Shown here: positions 1 to 5,740 of the stretch, in pieces
Layout of the letters: every line of letters begins with the position of its first letter
Position numbering within the stretch: position 1 is the stretch's first letter
Assembly: GCA_028708585.1 (NCBI GenBank)
Contig: JAQVYO010000084.1
Location: 1-6,806, forward strand
Direction of reading: 5' to 3'
DNA: 6,806 nucleotides
Source of the DNA: Oscillospiraceae bacterium
GTDB lineage: Bacteria > Bacillota > Clostridia > Oscillospirales > Oscillospiraceae
Program-made: the position numbers and the translations under genes
The notes under the pieces: generated by a model
The model's input: only the letters and a program-made list of their open reading frames with translations
Told to the model about the DNA's origin: nothing
Databases searched by the model: none

Positions 1-1338
1 CCAGCTATGGACGCGCCGGAAATCTCCGCCAAAAACGGCATCAACATTGATGCGGTACTGGAGGACATTGTGAAAAACGTTCCTCCACCAAAGGGCAACT
101 CGGAAAAACCACTCAAGGCCCTCATTTTCGACAGCCAATATGACAGCTATCGGGGGGTCATTGTCTATCTTCGGATTGTAGATGGGGAAATCAAACCCGA
201 TATGGATATCCGCATGATGTTTTCCGGTGCGGAATACAAAGTTGTAGAAACCGGATATCTCCGACCAACCCGCCTGGAACCATGCTCCGGCCTTTCCGCC
301 GGAGAGGTCGGATATTTCACGGCAAGCATTAAAAACGTGAAAGATACCAGGGTGGGCGATACGGTTACGGATGCTCAGCGTCCAGCCGAAGAGGCGCTTC
401 CCGGTTATCGCAAGGTGCAGCCCATGGTGTTTTCCGGCATCTATCCAACCGACGGAGCCAAATATCCCGACCTGCGGGATGCTCTGGAAAAGCTTCAGCT
501 CAATGACGCTTCCCTGTCCTATGAGCCGGAGTCCTCCGCAGCGCTGGGATTCGGATTCCGCTGCGGTTTTTTGGGGCTTTTGCACATGGAAATTGTCCAG
601 GAGCGGCTGGAACGGGAATATAATCTGGATTTGATTACCACCGCCCCCAGCGTTGTGTACCGAGTCACCATGACCAGCGGAGAGATCCGGATGATCGACA
701 ACCCGCTGAACTACCCAAACCCTTCCGCCATTGAACTGGCTGAGGAACCGTTTGTTGCCGCGAGCATTTTTACCCCCGCAGAATATGTGGGCGGAATTAT
801 GGAGCTTTGCCAAGACCGGAGAGGGGAATACAAAGACCTCAAATATGTGGACACCGACCGGGTGGAGCTGCGTTACCGTCTGCCTCTCAACGAAATTATT
901 TACGATTTTTTCGACGCGCTCAAATCCCGTACCCGGGGCTTTGCGTCCCTGGACTATGAGCTTTCGGAATACCGGCCATCCGATTTGGTTAAGCTGGATA
1001 TTCTGTTAAACGGTGAAGTGGTGGACGCTTTGTCTTTTATCGTCCACACGGACAAGGCTTATGCCAGGGGACGCAAAATCGCGGAGCGCCTGAAGGACAA
1101 CATTCCGCGCCAGCTGTTTGAGATCCCGGTACAGGCGGCGGTGGGCGGCAAAATCATCGCCCGGGAAACCATCCGCGCCCTGCGAAAGGACGTTCTGGCC
1201 AAGTGTTACGGCGGAGATATTACCCGAAAGAAAAAGCTTTTGGAAAAACAAAAAGAAGGTAAGAAGCGCATGCGCAATTTAGGATCGGTCAGCGTCCCCC
1301 AGGAGGCATTTATGGCAGTCTTAAAGCTGGACGAATAA
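1..1338 (+). CDS. lepA: Elongation factor 4 (LepA), 5'-truncated by the window edge
   Basis: LepA is a ribosome-bound translational GTPase that acts on stalled or initiating ribosomes and can back-translocate tRNAs. The reading frame is open from base 1, so the ATG at 7 is internal. About 445 residues are present of the roughly 600 usual, so the N-terminal GTPase domain (P-loop, switches) lies upstream. What remains begins with the end of the G domain (EISAKNG, then VPPPKG). Next is the beta-barrel domain II (about 36-125, with DSQYDSYRGV), then an EF-G-like domain III (about 138-220, with GFRCGFLGLLHMEI). Domain V follows (about 245-330, EPFVAASIFTPAEYVGGIM), then the LepA-specific C-terminal domain with its basic tail (residues about 395-443: YGGDITRKKKLLEKQKEGKK). 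All of this is typical and intact. The stop TAA is at 1336-1338. A terminator follows 71 bases later, so lepA is probably not cotranscribed with a hemW-type gene as it often is in Firmicutes. Identification is very secure. Confidence 0.97.
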   Translation, partial: PAMDAPEISAKNGINIDAVLEDIVKNVPPPKGNSEKPLKALIFDSQYDSYRGVIVYLRIVDGEIKPDMDIRMMFSGAEYKVVETGYLRPTRLEPCSGLSAGEVGYFTASIKNVKDTRVGDTVTDAQRPAEEALPGYRKVQPMVFSGIYPTDGAKYPDLRDALEKLQLNDASLSYEPESSAALGFGFRCGFLGLLHMEIVQERLEREYNLDLITTAPSVVYRVTMTSGEIRMIDNPLNYPNPSAIELAEEPFVAASIFTPAEYVGGIMELCQDRRGEYKDLKYVDTDRVELRYRLPLNEIIYDFFDALKSRTRGFASLDYELSEYRPSDLVKLDILLNGEVVDALSFIVHTDKAYARGRKIAERLKDNIPRQLFEIPVQAAVGGKIIARETIRALRKDVLAKCYGGDITRKKKLLEKQKEGKKRMRNLGSVSVPQEAFMAVLKLDE

Positions 1339-1409
1339 TGTCCCTCCCGACAAACACGGAAACAAAAACTGGCCGTGCTTGAAAAATTTTTCCCCAAATA
1401 AATCGAATG

Positions 1410-1462
1410 AATTTCCCCTTCCGGGTCATGCTAAAAACAGACTGTGAAGGGGGAATTTTTTT
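1410..1462 (+). terminator. Intrinsic terminator after lepA, overlapping the next gene's start
   Basis: A 12-bp stem pairs 1410-1421 (AATTTCCCCTTC) with 1446-1457 (GAAGGGGGAATT), with one G-U wobble and a 24-base loop. A run of seven T (1456-1462) begins in the stem and continues past it. This is a standard factor-independent terminator shape, 71 bases after the lepA stop. A second, weaker partner for the right arm exists upstream: TTCCCC at 1390-1395 can pair with GGGGAA at 1450-1455. The right arm also serves as the Shine-Dalgarno of the next gene, whose TTG start lies at the end of the T run. Pairing is read directly; termination activity is inferred. Confidence 0.8.
1446..1453 (+). promoter_or_regulatory. 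Ribosome binding site deciding a TTG start, inside the terminator arm
   Basis: GAAGGGGG lies 7 bases before the TTG at 1461 and is the only good Shine-Dalgarno match near the start of the membrane protein. The upstream in-frame ATGs at 1407 and 1428 have none and lie in the terminator's left arm region and loop. When the hairpin forms in a read-through RNA, this site is base-paired and would be masked. Confidence 0.6.
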
Positions 1463-2069
1463 GTCCTGCTATTTCTGGGATTTTATCATTTACAGCTTTT
1501 TGGGGTTTCTTCTAGAAGTGCTATTTTCCCGGGTAACTCATGATAAAAAGCGAGATCGCAAATGTTTTTATCTACTCCCCCTCTGCCCGGTGTATGGACT
1601 AGGGGCAGTGCTGATGGTCCTTTTGTGCAAACTGGTGGGAAACCGTTGGCTGCTTATTCCGGGCATCTGCATGATTGCCTCCACCGCGGCGGAATATGCA
1701 GCGGGAACATTTTACCAAAAAATTTTAAAGGTCTCCTTCTGGGATTATTCCAAACTCCCGTTGAATATCAATGGGCAAGTCTGCCTTTATTTTTCCATGG
1801 CCTGGAGCGTCCTGGGCCTTTTCCTCATCTGGATAGTCCACCCTTTGGTCCAAAAGCTTACCTCTGGCATTCCAGACGTTTTCTTTCCGCCCGCCCTCGC
1901 CGTTTTCCTGCTGGACGCCGGACTGTCGGCCTACCTACTGAGGCGTTTCCAGACCACCCGTGTTTTGGCTTGGTACGCGAATCTCCCGTTTTACAAACGG
2001 CTCAAACGAACATCCCGCGCTTACGCACCGGCAGACTGCATCAAAGTCATGAAGCCAATAAGCAAATAA
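1461..2069 (+). CDS. CmpB-like integral membrane protein (putative ABC-transporter type IV family)
   Basis: From the TTG start the protein has 202 residues. Hydrophobic segments lie at about 3-23, 36-59, 63-85, 107-129 and 141-165, suggesting five membrane helices and a basic cytoplasmic tail (RRFQTTR onward). The first helix, WDFIIYSFLGFLLEV, and the FWDYSKLPLNINGQVCL stretch at 93-109 followed by a helix with W and G are, to my recollection, the hallmarks of the family named 'putative ABC-transporter type IV' (ABC_trans_CmpB). No transport function is well proven for that family and no ATPase gene is adjacent, so the substrate is unknown. An ATG at 1407 would add 18 residues encoded by the terminator stem and loop, with no ribosome binding site; the family usually begins right at the first helix, so TTG 1461 is preferred. 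The gene ends in tandem stops TAATGA, 10 bases from the convergent dipeptidase stop. Family call is good; function is open. Confidence 0.8.
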   Translation: MSCYFWDFIIYSFLGFLLEVLFSRVTHDKKRDRKCFYLLPLCPVYGLGAVLMVLLCKLVGNRWLLIPGICMIASTAAEYAAGTFYQKILKVSFWDYSKLPLNINGQVCLYFSMAWSVLGLFLIWIVHPLVQKLTSGIPDVFFPPALAVFLLDAGLSAYLLRRFQTTRVLAWYANLPFYKRLKRTSRAYAPADCIKVMKPISK

Positions 2070-2087
2070 TGAAAGCGGCTTATTGGC
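2054..2087. repeat. Inverted repeat spanning two convergent stop codons
   Basis: GCCAATAAGC (2054-2063) and GCTTATTGGC (2078-2087) form a perfect 10-bp stem with a 14-base loop. The membrane-protein stop (2067-2069) lies in the loop and the dipeptidase stop (2080-2082) lies in the right arm. Neither strand has a T run after the stem, so it is not a canonical intrinsic terminator. It may block converging transcription or protect 3' ends in both directions. Part of the symmetry is in coding sequence on both sides. Confidence 0.5.
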
Positions 2088-3480
2088 AAAGAGCCAGGAT
2101 TGCCCGGGCATAGATTTTCGCGGAAAGCATAAAATCCCGAATTGAAATGTGTTCGTTGGCGCTATGGAGGTTGGATTGAAAGCCGGGCATAGAGCCGCCA
2201 AAGGCAACGCCGCCTTCCACATCGTGGACATAGGTGCCGCCGCCCAAGGCCAGACACTTGCCCTTGTCCCCGGTACACGCTTCATAGCAGCGCAGCAACG
2301 TCTGCACAAAGGGAGAGTCCTCCGGTGTGTGATGAGGCCGCTCCATTTGGCCGGAGACGGAAAGGCCCAGGGCGGAAAGGCGTTCGGTCATAACAGCGGC
2401 GCAATTTTCCTCGGTGGCACAAAGAGGGGTTCTGCTGTCAAAACGCCCTGTCAGCCCAGACGGCTCATAATGAAGCAAAGACAACGCAAGCGTCAGCTTG
2501 CCCGATTTCGGTTCCTCCATCGCAATGCCCGCGGCTTTTCCGGCGCTGTCCCCATGGGGGAATAGATCATGGAGGCCCCGCAAAGCGCACATCCCCTGGC
2601 TTTCAGACATAGGCATGGTGCAAAGCAAATGAAGCAGCGCGGTCAGGGCGTTGTTTCCCTCTTGGGGCCTGGACGCGTGGGCCCCTGTTCCGTGCGCGGT
2701 AATGCGCAGGCGGTCACCGTCTTCGTCCGAAACGGCAAAGGCCGCTCCGGTCTCTTGTTCCGCCGCTTTGCAGGCGGCCTCCGCTTCTTTTTTTGAGATT
2801 CCCTCAACCACCGCCCAGGCCTCGGGAGGCACAACGTTAATACGGTATCCTCCATTCAGGGCGCAGATTCTGGGCAGTTCCGGGGAAGTCCGAAATTTTC
2901 CGGTAAACGCGGGCCGGTACATTCCTTTTTCAATATTAATAACGGGAAAGCTGCCGTCCGGTGAAAACGTATATTCCGCATGAGGCTCCCGAGCAAAAAA
3001 ATATTCCAAATCCGCAAAGCCAGATTCCTCGTTGGTTCCAAGGATCAACCGGGTATTATAGCGCAGTGGGATTCCCGTTTCCCTCACAGCCAGCATGGCA
3101 TAAAGGGACGCCACAACAGGGCCTTTGTCGTCATCGGTTCCCCGGCCAAACAGCATCCCGTCCTTTAAAACCGCCTGATACGGAGGTGTATTCCAGCCGG
3201 TCCCTTCCCCTACCACGTCCAGGTGGGCCAAAATATCCAGCTTCAGCGGCCGGTCGTTGAGCAAAACCGTTCCTGCCTGGTTATCATAATTGCGGATCGA
3301 AAACCCCAGCTCCTCCGCCAGCTTCAGCCCTTCCGACAAGGCTGCCGCCGGCCCCGGTCCATAAGGCTTCCCGGGCTGCGGCGCCTCCTTTACGCTTTTG
3401 ATGGCCACCAGGCGGCCAACAGCCTGGACCATTTCCTCTTCCTTTTGGGCAAACCACCCATCCAAACGGTCTAAGTCCAC
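2080..3480 (-). CDS. pepV: M20-family dipeptidase, PepV / Xaa-His (carnosinase-like) type
   Basis: This is a cytoplasmic di-zinc aminoacyl dipeptidase that hydrolyses dipeptides delivered by peptide uptake. With a GTG start at 3480 it has 466 residues, the usual PepV length. All expected active-site residues are visible: H86 and catalytic D88 in AHLDVV; bridging D117 in GRGTDDDKGP; catalytic E151 and metal ligand E152 in GTNEESGF; D175 in SPDGSFP; lid-domain H268 in GTGAHASRP; and H439 in LHSANEH. These match the spacing I recall from Lactobacillus PepV. The glycine-rich GGGTYVHDVEGG stretch before the last ligand is also typical. A longer frame opens with GTG at 3498, overlapping the regulator's stop as GTGA, but AAAGGAG at 3489-3495 lies inside that extension and 8 bases before GTG 3480, so 3480 is preferred. 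It follows the regulator gene by 14 bases and is probably cotranscribed with it. The product is secure; substrate preference is not readable. Confidence 0.92.
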   Translation of the reverse strand: MDLDRLDGWFAQKEEEMVQAVGRLVAIKSVKEAPQPGKPYGPGPAAALSEGLKLAEELGFSIRNYDNQAGTVLLNDRPLKLDILAHLDVVGEGTGWNTPPYQAVLKDGMLFGRGTDDDKGPVVASLYAMLAVRETGIPLRYNTRLILGTNEESGFADLEYFFAREPHAEYTFSPDGSFPVINIEKGMYRPAFTGKFRTSPELPRICALNGGYRINVVPPEAWAVVEGISKKEAEAACKAAEQETGAAFAVSDEDGDRLRITAHGTGAHASRPQEGNNALTALLHLLCTMPMSESQGMCALRGLHDLFPHGDSAGKAAGIAMEEPKSGKLTLALSLLHYEPSGLTGRFDSRTPLCATEENCAAVMTERLSALGLSVSGQMERPHHTPEDSPFVQTLLRCYEACTGDKGKCLALGGGTYVHDVEGGVAFGGSMPGFQSNLHSANEHISIRDFMLSAKIYARAILALCQ

Positions 3481-3488
3481 AGACAAAA

Positions 3489-3495
3489 CTCCTTT
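3489..3495 (-). promoter_or_regulatory. Ribosome binding site deciding the pepV start
   Basis: On the minus strand this reads AAAGGAG, 8 bases before GTG 3480. It touches the stop codon of the upstream regulator (TGA, 3497-3495), so translation of the dipeptidase may be coupled to termination of regulator translation. The rival GTG at 3498 has AGGAG directly abutting it, which is too close to work well. Confidence 0.7.
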
Positions 3496-4133
3496 CACTC
3501 CTGGGCATCTTTTACGTTCCGTTCCAGCTCGCCCAAATATTTATACACAGTATAACGGGACACATCCAGCCGGCCGGCCACATAGGGAACGGATTTGCGG
3601 AAGGAAAACGCATTCTTTTTGTCCAGCAGGGCAACCACCTTCATCCGGTCCCGCTTGCCGAACGCGGACACCGGCTTTCCAATGGATGCGACGCATTCCT
3701 CGAAAATGCCTTCCAGCGTCCCCTCTCCTTCACGCCAAAGGACGCTGCGCAGATCCGCGTCCGCACTCATCAGATCCACCAAAATCCTGTTGGCAAAGGT
3801 AAGCGCGCTGAAATCAAAATTAATGCCGAACCCAAAGCAATATCCATCCCCTTTCACGCAAAACGTGGAACTTTTGATTTGCTGTCCGGAAGGGGTGGTG
3901 GCCAGCAGATTGACCATATCCCAGTTTTCCGATACGTCAAAACTCCGGTTTGTCCCCAAGATATCCTGGGTGGACCCAACGCTCCGGCCGGAAACTTGCC
4001 CGTTATAAATAATCAGGATCGGATGGGTAGGAATCTCCAAATCGTGCACCAGGGTTTCACAGGCGGAACCGAACATCTCGGAAATTCCTTTAGCCAGCCG
4101 GTCCAGAAAATCAAGCGCTTCCTCCCGGTTCAT
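3495..4133 (-). CDS. YheO-type PAS / helix-turn-helix transcriptional regulator (DauR-like)
   Basis: A 212-residue cytoplasmic protein with the two-part layout of the YheO/DauR family. The N-terminal YheO-like PAS region spans about residues 5-120, with LVHDLEIPTHPILIIYNGQVSGRSVG at 28-53. It is followed by the SSTFCVKGDG...GFGINFDFS segment. The C-terminal HTH (about 163-203) contains a conserved-looking FRKSVPYVAGRLDVSRYTVYKYL core, which matches the domain usually called HTH_22. The start ATG at 4133 has AAAGGAGG 6 bases upstream; an open frame runs 33 codons further to 4232 but would cross the promoter, so it is rejected. DauR is known to control D-arginine catabolism, and relatives sit beside amino acid enzymes. 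Here the partner is a dipeptidase 14 bases downstream, so an amino acid or dipeptide signal is a reasonable inference, but the ligand is unknown. The regulator probably controls its own operon through the repeat at 4181-4195. Confidence 0.85.
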   Translation of the reverse strand: MNREEALDFLDRLAKGISEMFGSACETLVHDLEIPTHPILIIYNGQVSGRSVGSTQDILGTNRSFDVSENWDMVNLLATTPSGQQIKSSTFCVKGDGYCFGFGINFDFSALTFANRILVDLMSADADLRSVLWREGEGTLEGIFEECVASIGKPVSAFGKRDRMKVVALLDKKNAFSFRKSVPYVAGRLDVSRYTVYKYLGELERNVKDAQE

Positions 4134-4166
4134 ACCATTCCTCCTTTGGCCTATCCTTTTTTGCTT

Positions 4167-4195
4167 ATTGTAAAAGGTGATTGACAAATAGTCAA
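4167..4195 (-). promoter_or_regulatory. Sigma-A promoter of the regulator-pepV operon
   Basis: On the minus strand, -35 TTGACT (4195-4190) and -10 TACAAT (4172-4167) are separated by exactly 17 bases, each matching consensus at five of six positions. The predicted transcription start is near 4160, giving a leader of about 27 bases that holds the AAAGGAGG of the regulator. No terminator is seen between regulator and dipeptidase. Confidence 0.85.
4181..4195. promoter_or_regulatory. Candidate operator: inverted repeat over the -35 box
   Basis: TTGAC-AAATA-GTCAA is a perfect 5-bp-armed inverted repeat that includes the whole -35 element of the regulator-pepV promoter. A dimeric repressor bound here would block polymerase, so autorepression by the YheO-type regulator is the simplest reading. 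One arm being the -35 consensus makes a chance match possible. Confidence 0.45.
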
Positions 4196-4200
4196 GTAAT

Positions 4201-4221
4201 GAGCAGGCGGTTTTTCTGCTC
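4201..4221. repeat. Short inverted repeat between divergent promoters
   Basis: GAGCAG (4201-4206) and CTGCTC (4216-4221) are exact reverse complements around a 9-base spacer holding five T. The repeat sits just upstream of the -35 box of the regulator operon and about 50 bases upstream of the niaR promoter. It could be a further regulator site or chance; no transcript is expected to cross it. Confidence 0.3.
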
Positions 4222-4237
4222 TTCCCCCTCAAACGAT

Positions 4238-4251
4238 CAGAAAGATTTCTG
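4238..4251. repeat. Short palindrome upstream of niaR promoter
   Basis: CAGAAA-GA-TTTCTG is a perfect 6-bp-armed palindrome, about 20 bases upstream of the niaR -35 region. A second palindrome, AAAAGGCCTTTT, lies at 4277-4288, mostly in the spacer of that promoter. Either could bind a regulator of niaR. Neither resembles the GTGTC-type site before niaX, so I see no clear niaR autoregulation site. Confidence 0.3.
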
Positions 4252-4271
4252 TTTCAATTCAAGATTTGATC

Positions 4272-4300
4272 TAGAAAAAAGGCCTTTTATTTGTTATACT
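4272..4300 (+). promoter_or_regulatory. Sigma-A promoter of niaR
   Basis: -10 TATACT (4295-4300) matches consensus at five of six positions. A weaker -35, TAGAAA (4272-4277, four of six), lies 17 bases upstream. The predicted start is near 4307, leaving about 23 bases of leader with a strong AAAAGGAGG (4314-4322) 7 bases before the ATG. Confidence 0.65.
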
Positions 4301-4329
4301 GTTGAAGAACAAGAAAAGGAGGCGCAAAA

Positions 4330-4845
4330 ATGAACACCAAAGACCGGCGAAAGGCCGTGCGGGCCTATTTGGAAGCATCTGCCGAACCGGTCAGCGCCAC
4401 TACACTGGCGGAGCAATTTGGCGTCAGCCGGCAGGTCATCGTCGGAGATATCGCCTTGCTGAGGGCCGGCGGCGCGGATATCATGGCAACGCCGCGGGGA
4501 TACGCCATGCAGCAAAACCGCAAGAGCGGTTTTGTCCGGGCCGTGGCTTGCAGCCATAACGCCTCAGATATGGAAGAAGAACTTTGCGCCATCGTGGATC
4601 AAGGCGCGGTTGTGCTGGATGTGATTGTGGAACATCCCGTCTACGGCCTTTTGACCGGCCAGCTTCAGCTTTTTTCTCGTCACGATATCTCCGAGTTCCT
4701 TCACCGGGTGCGCGAAGAAGGTGCAACCCCTTTAAGCCAGTTAACCGGCGGTATCCACCTGCACACCCTGCGCTGTCCGGACGAAAGCACCTTTCGGCGT
4801 GTCCGCTCCTCCCTGCGAAAAAAGGGATTTTTGCTGGAAGGCTGA
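4330..4845 (+). CDS. niaR: Niacin-responsive transcriptional repressor NiaR (HTH + 3H domain)
   Basis: NiaR (YrxA in Bacillus) represses NAD synthesis and niacin uptake genes when nicotinic acid is bound. The 171-residue protein has the normal family length. An N-terminal HTH_11-type winged helix (about 5-60) includes SATTLAEQFGVSRQVIVGDIALLR. The C-terminal 3H domain (about 70-168) follows. Its metal-site residues are visible as H76, E84, H143 and H145; each is offset by exactly 3 from the nickel ligands I recall for Thermotoga NiaR (79, 87, 146, 148). The DVIVEHPVYGLLTGQL stretch at 97-112 is also typical. It has its own promoter and ribosome binding site, and is followed by a hairpin and then niaX with a separate promoter and a likely NiaR operator. 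It is divergent from the regulator-dipeptidase operon. Identification is strong, from both sequence and context. Confidence 0.93.
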   Translation: MNTKDRRKAVRAYLEASAEPVSATTLAEQFGVSRQVIVGDIALLRAGGADIMATPRGYAMQQNRKSGFVRAVACSHNASDMEEELCAIVDQGAVVLDVIVEHPVYGLLTGQLQLFSRHDISEFLHRVREEGATPLSQLTGGIHLHTLRCPDESTFRRVRSSLRKKGFLLEG

Positions 4846-4901
4846 TCGCCAATCCATCGTTTCATAGGTCATGCGTCCTCTTCGTGATTTTAACAAAAAA
4901 C

Positions 4902-4935
4902 GCCTGCCCTTGCGGCTTGTTTTTATTATTTTTCT
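4902..4935 (+). terminator. Probable intrinsic terminator between niaR and niaX
   Basis: GCC-t-GC (4902-4907) pairs with GCGGC (4912-4916) around a CCTT loop, with one bulged T, and A-rich sequence before it can partly pair with the T-rich tail TTGTTTTTATTATTTTT (4917-4933). The stem is short and imperfect but the T tract is long. It ends just before the niaX -35 box, consistent with niaX being transcribed from its own start. Confidence 0.55.
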
Positions 4936-4936
4936 A

Positions 4937-4964
4937 TTGACAATCTCATGATTCGGTATATAAT
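4937..4964 (+). promoter_or_regulatory. Consensus sigma-A promoter of niaX
   Basis: -35 TTGACA (4937-4942) and -10 TATAAT (4959-4964) are both perfect consensus with a 16-base spacer. Transcription should start near 4971. Such a strong promoter fits a gene held off by a repressor, and the palindrome at 4976-4995 begins about 12 bases past the -10 box. Confidence 0.9.
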
Positions 4965-4975
4965 TATGTGTATTA

Positions 4976-4995
4976 ACAGGTGTCAAGACACATGT
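4976..4995. promoter_or_regulatory. Probable NiaR operator upstream of niaX
   Basis: ACAGGTGTCAAGACACATGT is a 20-base palindrome with eight of nine outer base pairs symmetric around a central AA. The core is GTGTC-AA-GACAC. Symmetry continues outward with TGTA (4969-4972) and TACA (4999-5002), so 13 of 17 pairs match over 34 bases. It covers the expected transcription start, where a bound dimer would block initiation. NiaR is known to bind a palindrome in front of niacin and NAD genes, and I recall a GTGTC-type half-site, but could not compare it with the published motif. The adjacent niaR gene makes it the obvious binder. Confidence 0.8.
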
Positions 4996-5022
4996 AATTA
5001 CAAGGATTGGTAGGAGATACAT

Positions 5023-5622
5023 ATGAATCAGACCCGTGTCAATCGAAACGTCAAAACTTACCGGATGGTAGTTGCCGCCTTGCTGTGTGCGGTAGGCATT
5101 TTGATTCCTCTGACGATGCCTAAAATCATGATCGGTCCCATGTCCTTTACCCCCGCCAGCCATGTAGCTCTTTTTTTGGCCATGTTTATTTCCCCAGCGA
5201 CAGCCGTCTTCGTTTCCATCGGCACAACCCTTGGATTCTTCTTGGCCGGATTGCCGATTGTTGTGGTACTGCGGGCGGCCAGTCAGTTGGTCTTTGTCAT
5301 CGTCGGCGCTCTGATCATTAAGGCGCGGCCCAACATCGTGGGCAATTTTGCAACTTCCGCTCTGTTCTGCTTGCTTTTAAACGTAATTCATGCAGTTGCG
5401 GAAGTACTGGTGGTAACTTGGTTCTTTTTCGGAGATCCTTCCAAATACGGTGGGAGCTATTTAAGCTATGTTTTGCTGCTGGTGGGCCTTGGCACTCTGA
5501 TTCATGGTTCCGCGGACTATATCATCTCTAACGCCGTGTGGTATGGGGTCACTAAAGCCAGTGCGGTAGACAGCATCTCCAACGCAAAGTTTACAAGAAA
5601 GGCATCCGCTCTTAAAAATTAG
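5023..5622 (+). CDS. niaX: Predicted niacin ECF transporter substrate-binding (S) component NiaX
   Basis: The 199-residue protein is highly hydrophobic. Membrane segments lie at roughly 14-33, 46-76 (probably two), 79-99, 109-136 and 146-176, with a basic N-terminus (RVNRNVKTYR) and a basic C-terminal tail: the size and shape of an ECF S component. The PKIMIGPMSFTPASHVALFLAMFISP block at 33-58 and the LPIVVVLRAASQ block fit what I recall of NiaX. S components give specificity and need a shared EcfA/A'/T module; none is encoded here. Start ATG 5023 has TAGGAG 6 bases upstream (5011-5016). It is placed directly after niaR, behind a consensus promoter and a palindromic operator, which strongly supports niacin as substrate. 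Another vitamin-type S component is the main alternative. NiaX implies that the cell can salvage niacin for NAD; whether it also makes NAD de novo cannot be seen. Confidence 0.87.
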   Translation: MNQTRVNRNVKTYRMVVAALLCAVGILIPLTMPKIMIGPMSFTPASHVALFLAMFISPATAVFVSIGTTLGFFLAGLPIVVVLRAASQLVFVIVGALIIKARPNIVGNFATSALFCLLLNVIHAVAEVLVVTWFFFGDPSKYGGSYLSYVLLLVGLGTLIHGSADYIISNAVWYGVTKASAVDSISNAKFTRKASALKN

Positions 5623-5638
5623 AAAGTCCATTGATTCA

Positions 5639-5687
5639 GTCTGCCGCCAATTTCTTGTTTATGAAATTTGACGGCAGACCTTTTCTT
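5639..5687 (+). terminator. Intrinsic terminator after niaX
   Basis: GTCTGCCG (5639-5646) pairs perfectly with CGGCAGAC (5672-5679). An upper stem joins CAATTTC (5648-5654) and GAAATTTG (5663-5670) with one bulged T and one C-A mismatch below it, and an 8-base loop. CTTTTCTTT follows at 5680-5688. It lies 16 bases after the niaX stop. On the minus strand the stem is not followed by T, so it points toward niaX. Confidence 0.8.
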
Positions 5688-5688
5688 T

Positions 5689-5740
5689 GCAAGAAGCCGG
5701 AGGGAACGGCGCTTGAACCCCGCTCCCTCCGGCTTCTTGC
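5689..5740. terminator. Long perfect hairpin between niaX and pta
   Basis: GCAAGAAGCCGGAGGGA (5689-5705) and its exact reverse complement (5724-5740) form a 17-bp GC-rich stem with an 18-base loop. It starts on the minus strand 20 bases after the pta stop, so it is well placed to end pta, but the minus-strand sequence after it is A/G-rich, without a T run. On the plus strand a T-rich stretch (5745-5753) follows at a distance of 4 bases, so it may back up the niaX terminator. It is probably a two-way transcription or RNA-decay barrier. Confidence 0.6.

Noticed and set aside
1562..2113. A 183-codon open frame on the plus strand inside the membrane-protein gene
   Set aside because: It overlaps the CmpB-like gene in another frame, has a proline- and arginine-rich composition without a recognisable domain, and no ribosome binding site. 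The hydrophobic frame carries the family motifs.
2149..2565. Plus-strand open frame of 138 codons antisense to pepV
   Set aside because: It is opposite a fully conserved M20 peptidase with all catalytic residues intact. The translation is basic and low in domain character, a common shadow in this type of sequence.
3481..3498. GTG at 3498 as the pepV start, overlapping the regulator stop by 4 bases
   Set aside because: The ribosome binding site AAAGGAG lies inside this extension and fits GTG 3480; the only SD before 3498 abuts the codon.
3398..4184. Several plus-strand open frames opposite the regulator gene
   Set aside because: They mirror the YheO/HTH coding strand, lack ribosome binding sites and show no recognisable domain.
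4134..4232. A 33-codon N-terminal extension of the YheO-type regulator
   Set aside because: It would cover the promoter and leader; the ATG at 4133 has an ideal AAAGGAGG and gives the normal family N-terminus.
4846..5022. Riboswitch in front of niaX
   Set aside because: The leader after the predicted start is only about 50 bases and is taken up by the palindrome and ribosome binding site. No multi-helix aptamer with an expression platform is visible.
4741..5163. Minus-strand open frame of 140 codons across the niaR end, the gap and the niaX start
   Set aside because: It runs through the terminator, promoter and palindrome of niaX and has no family resemblance.
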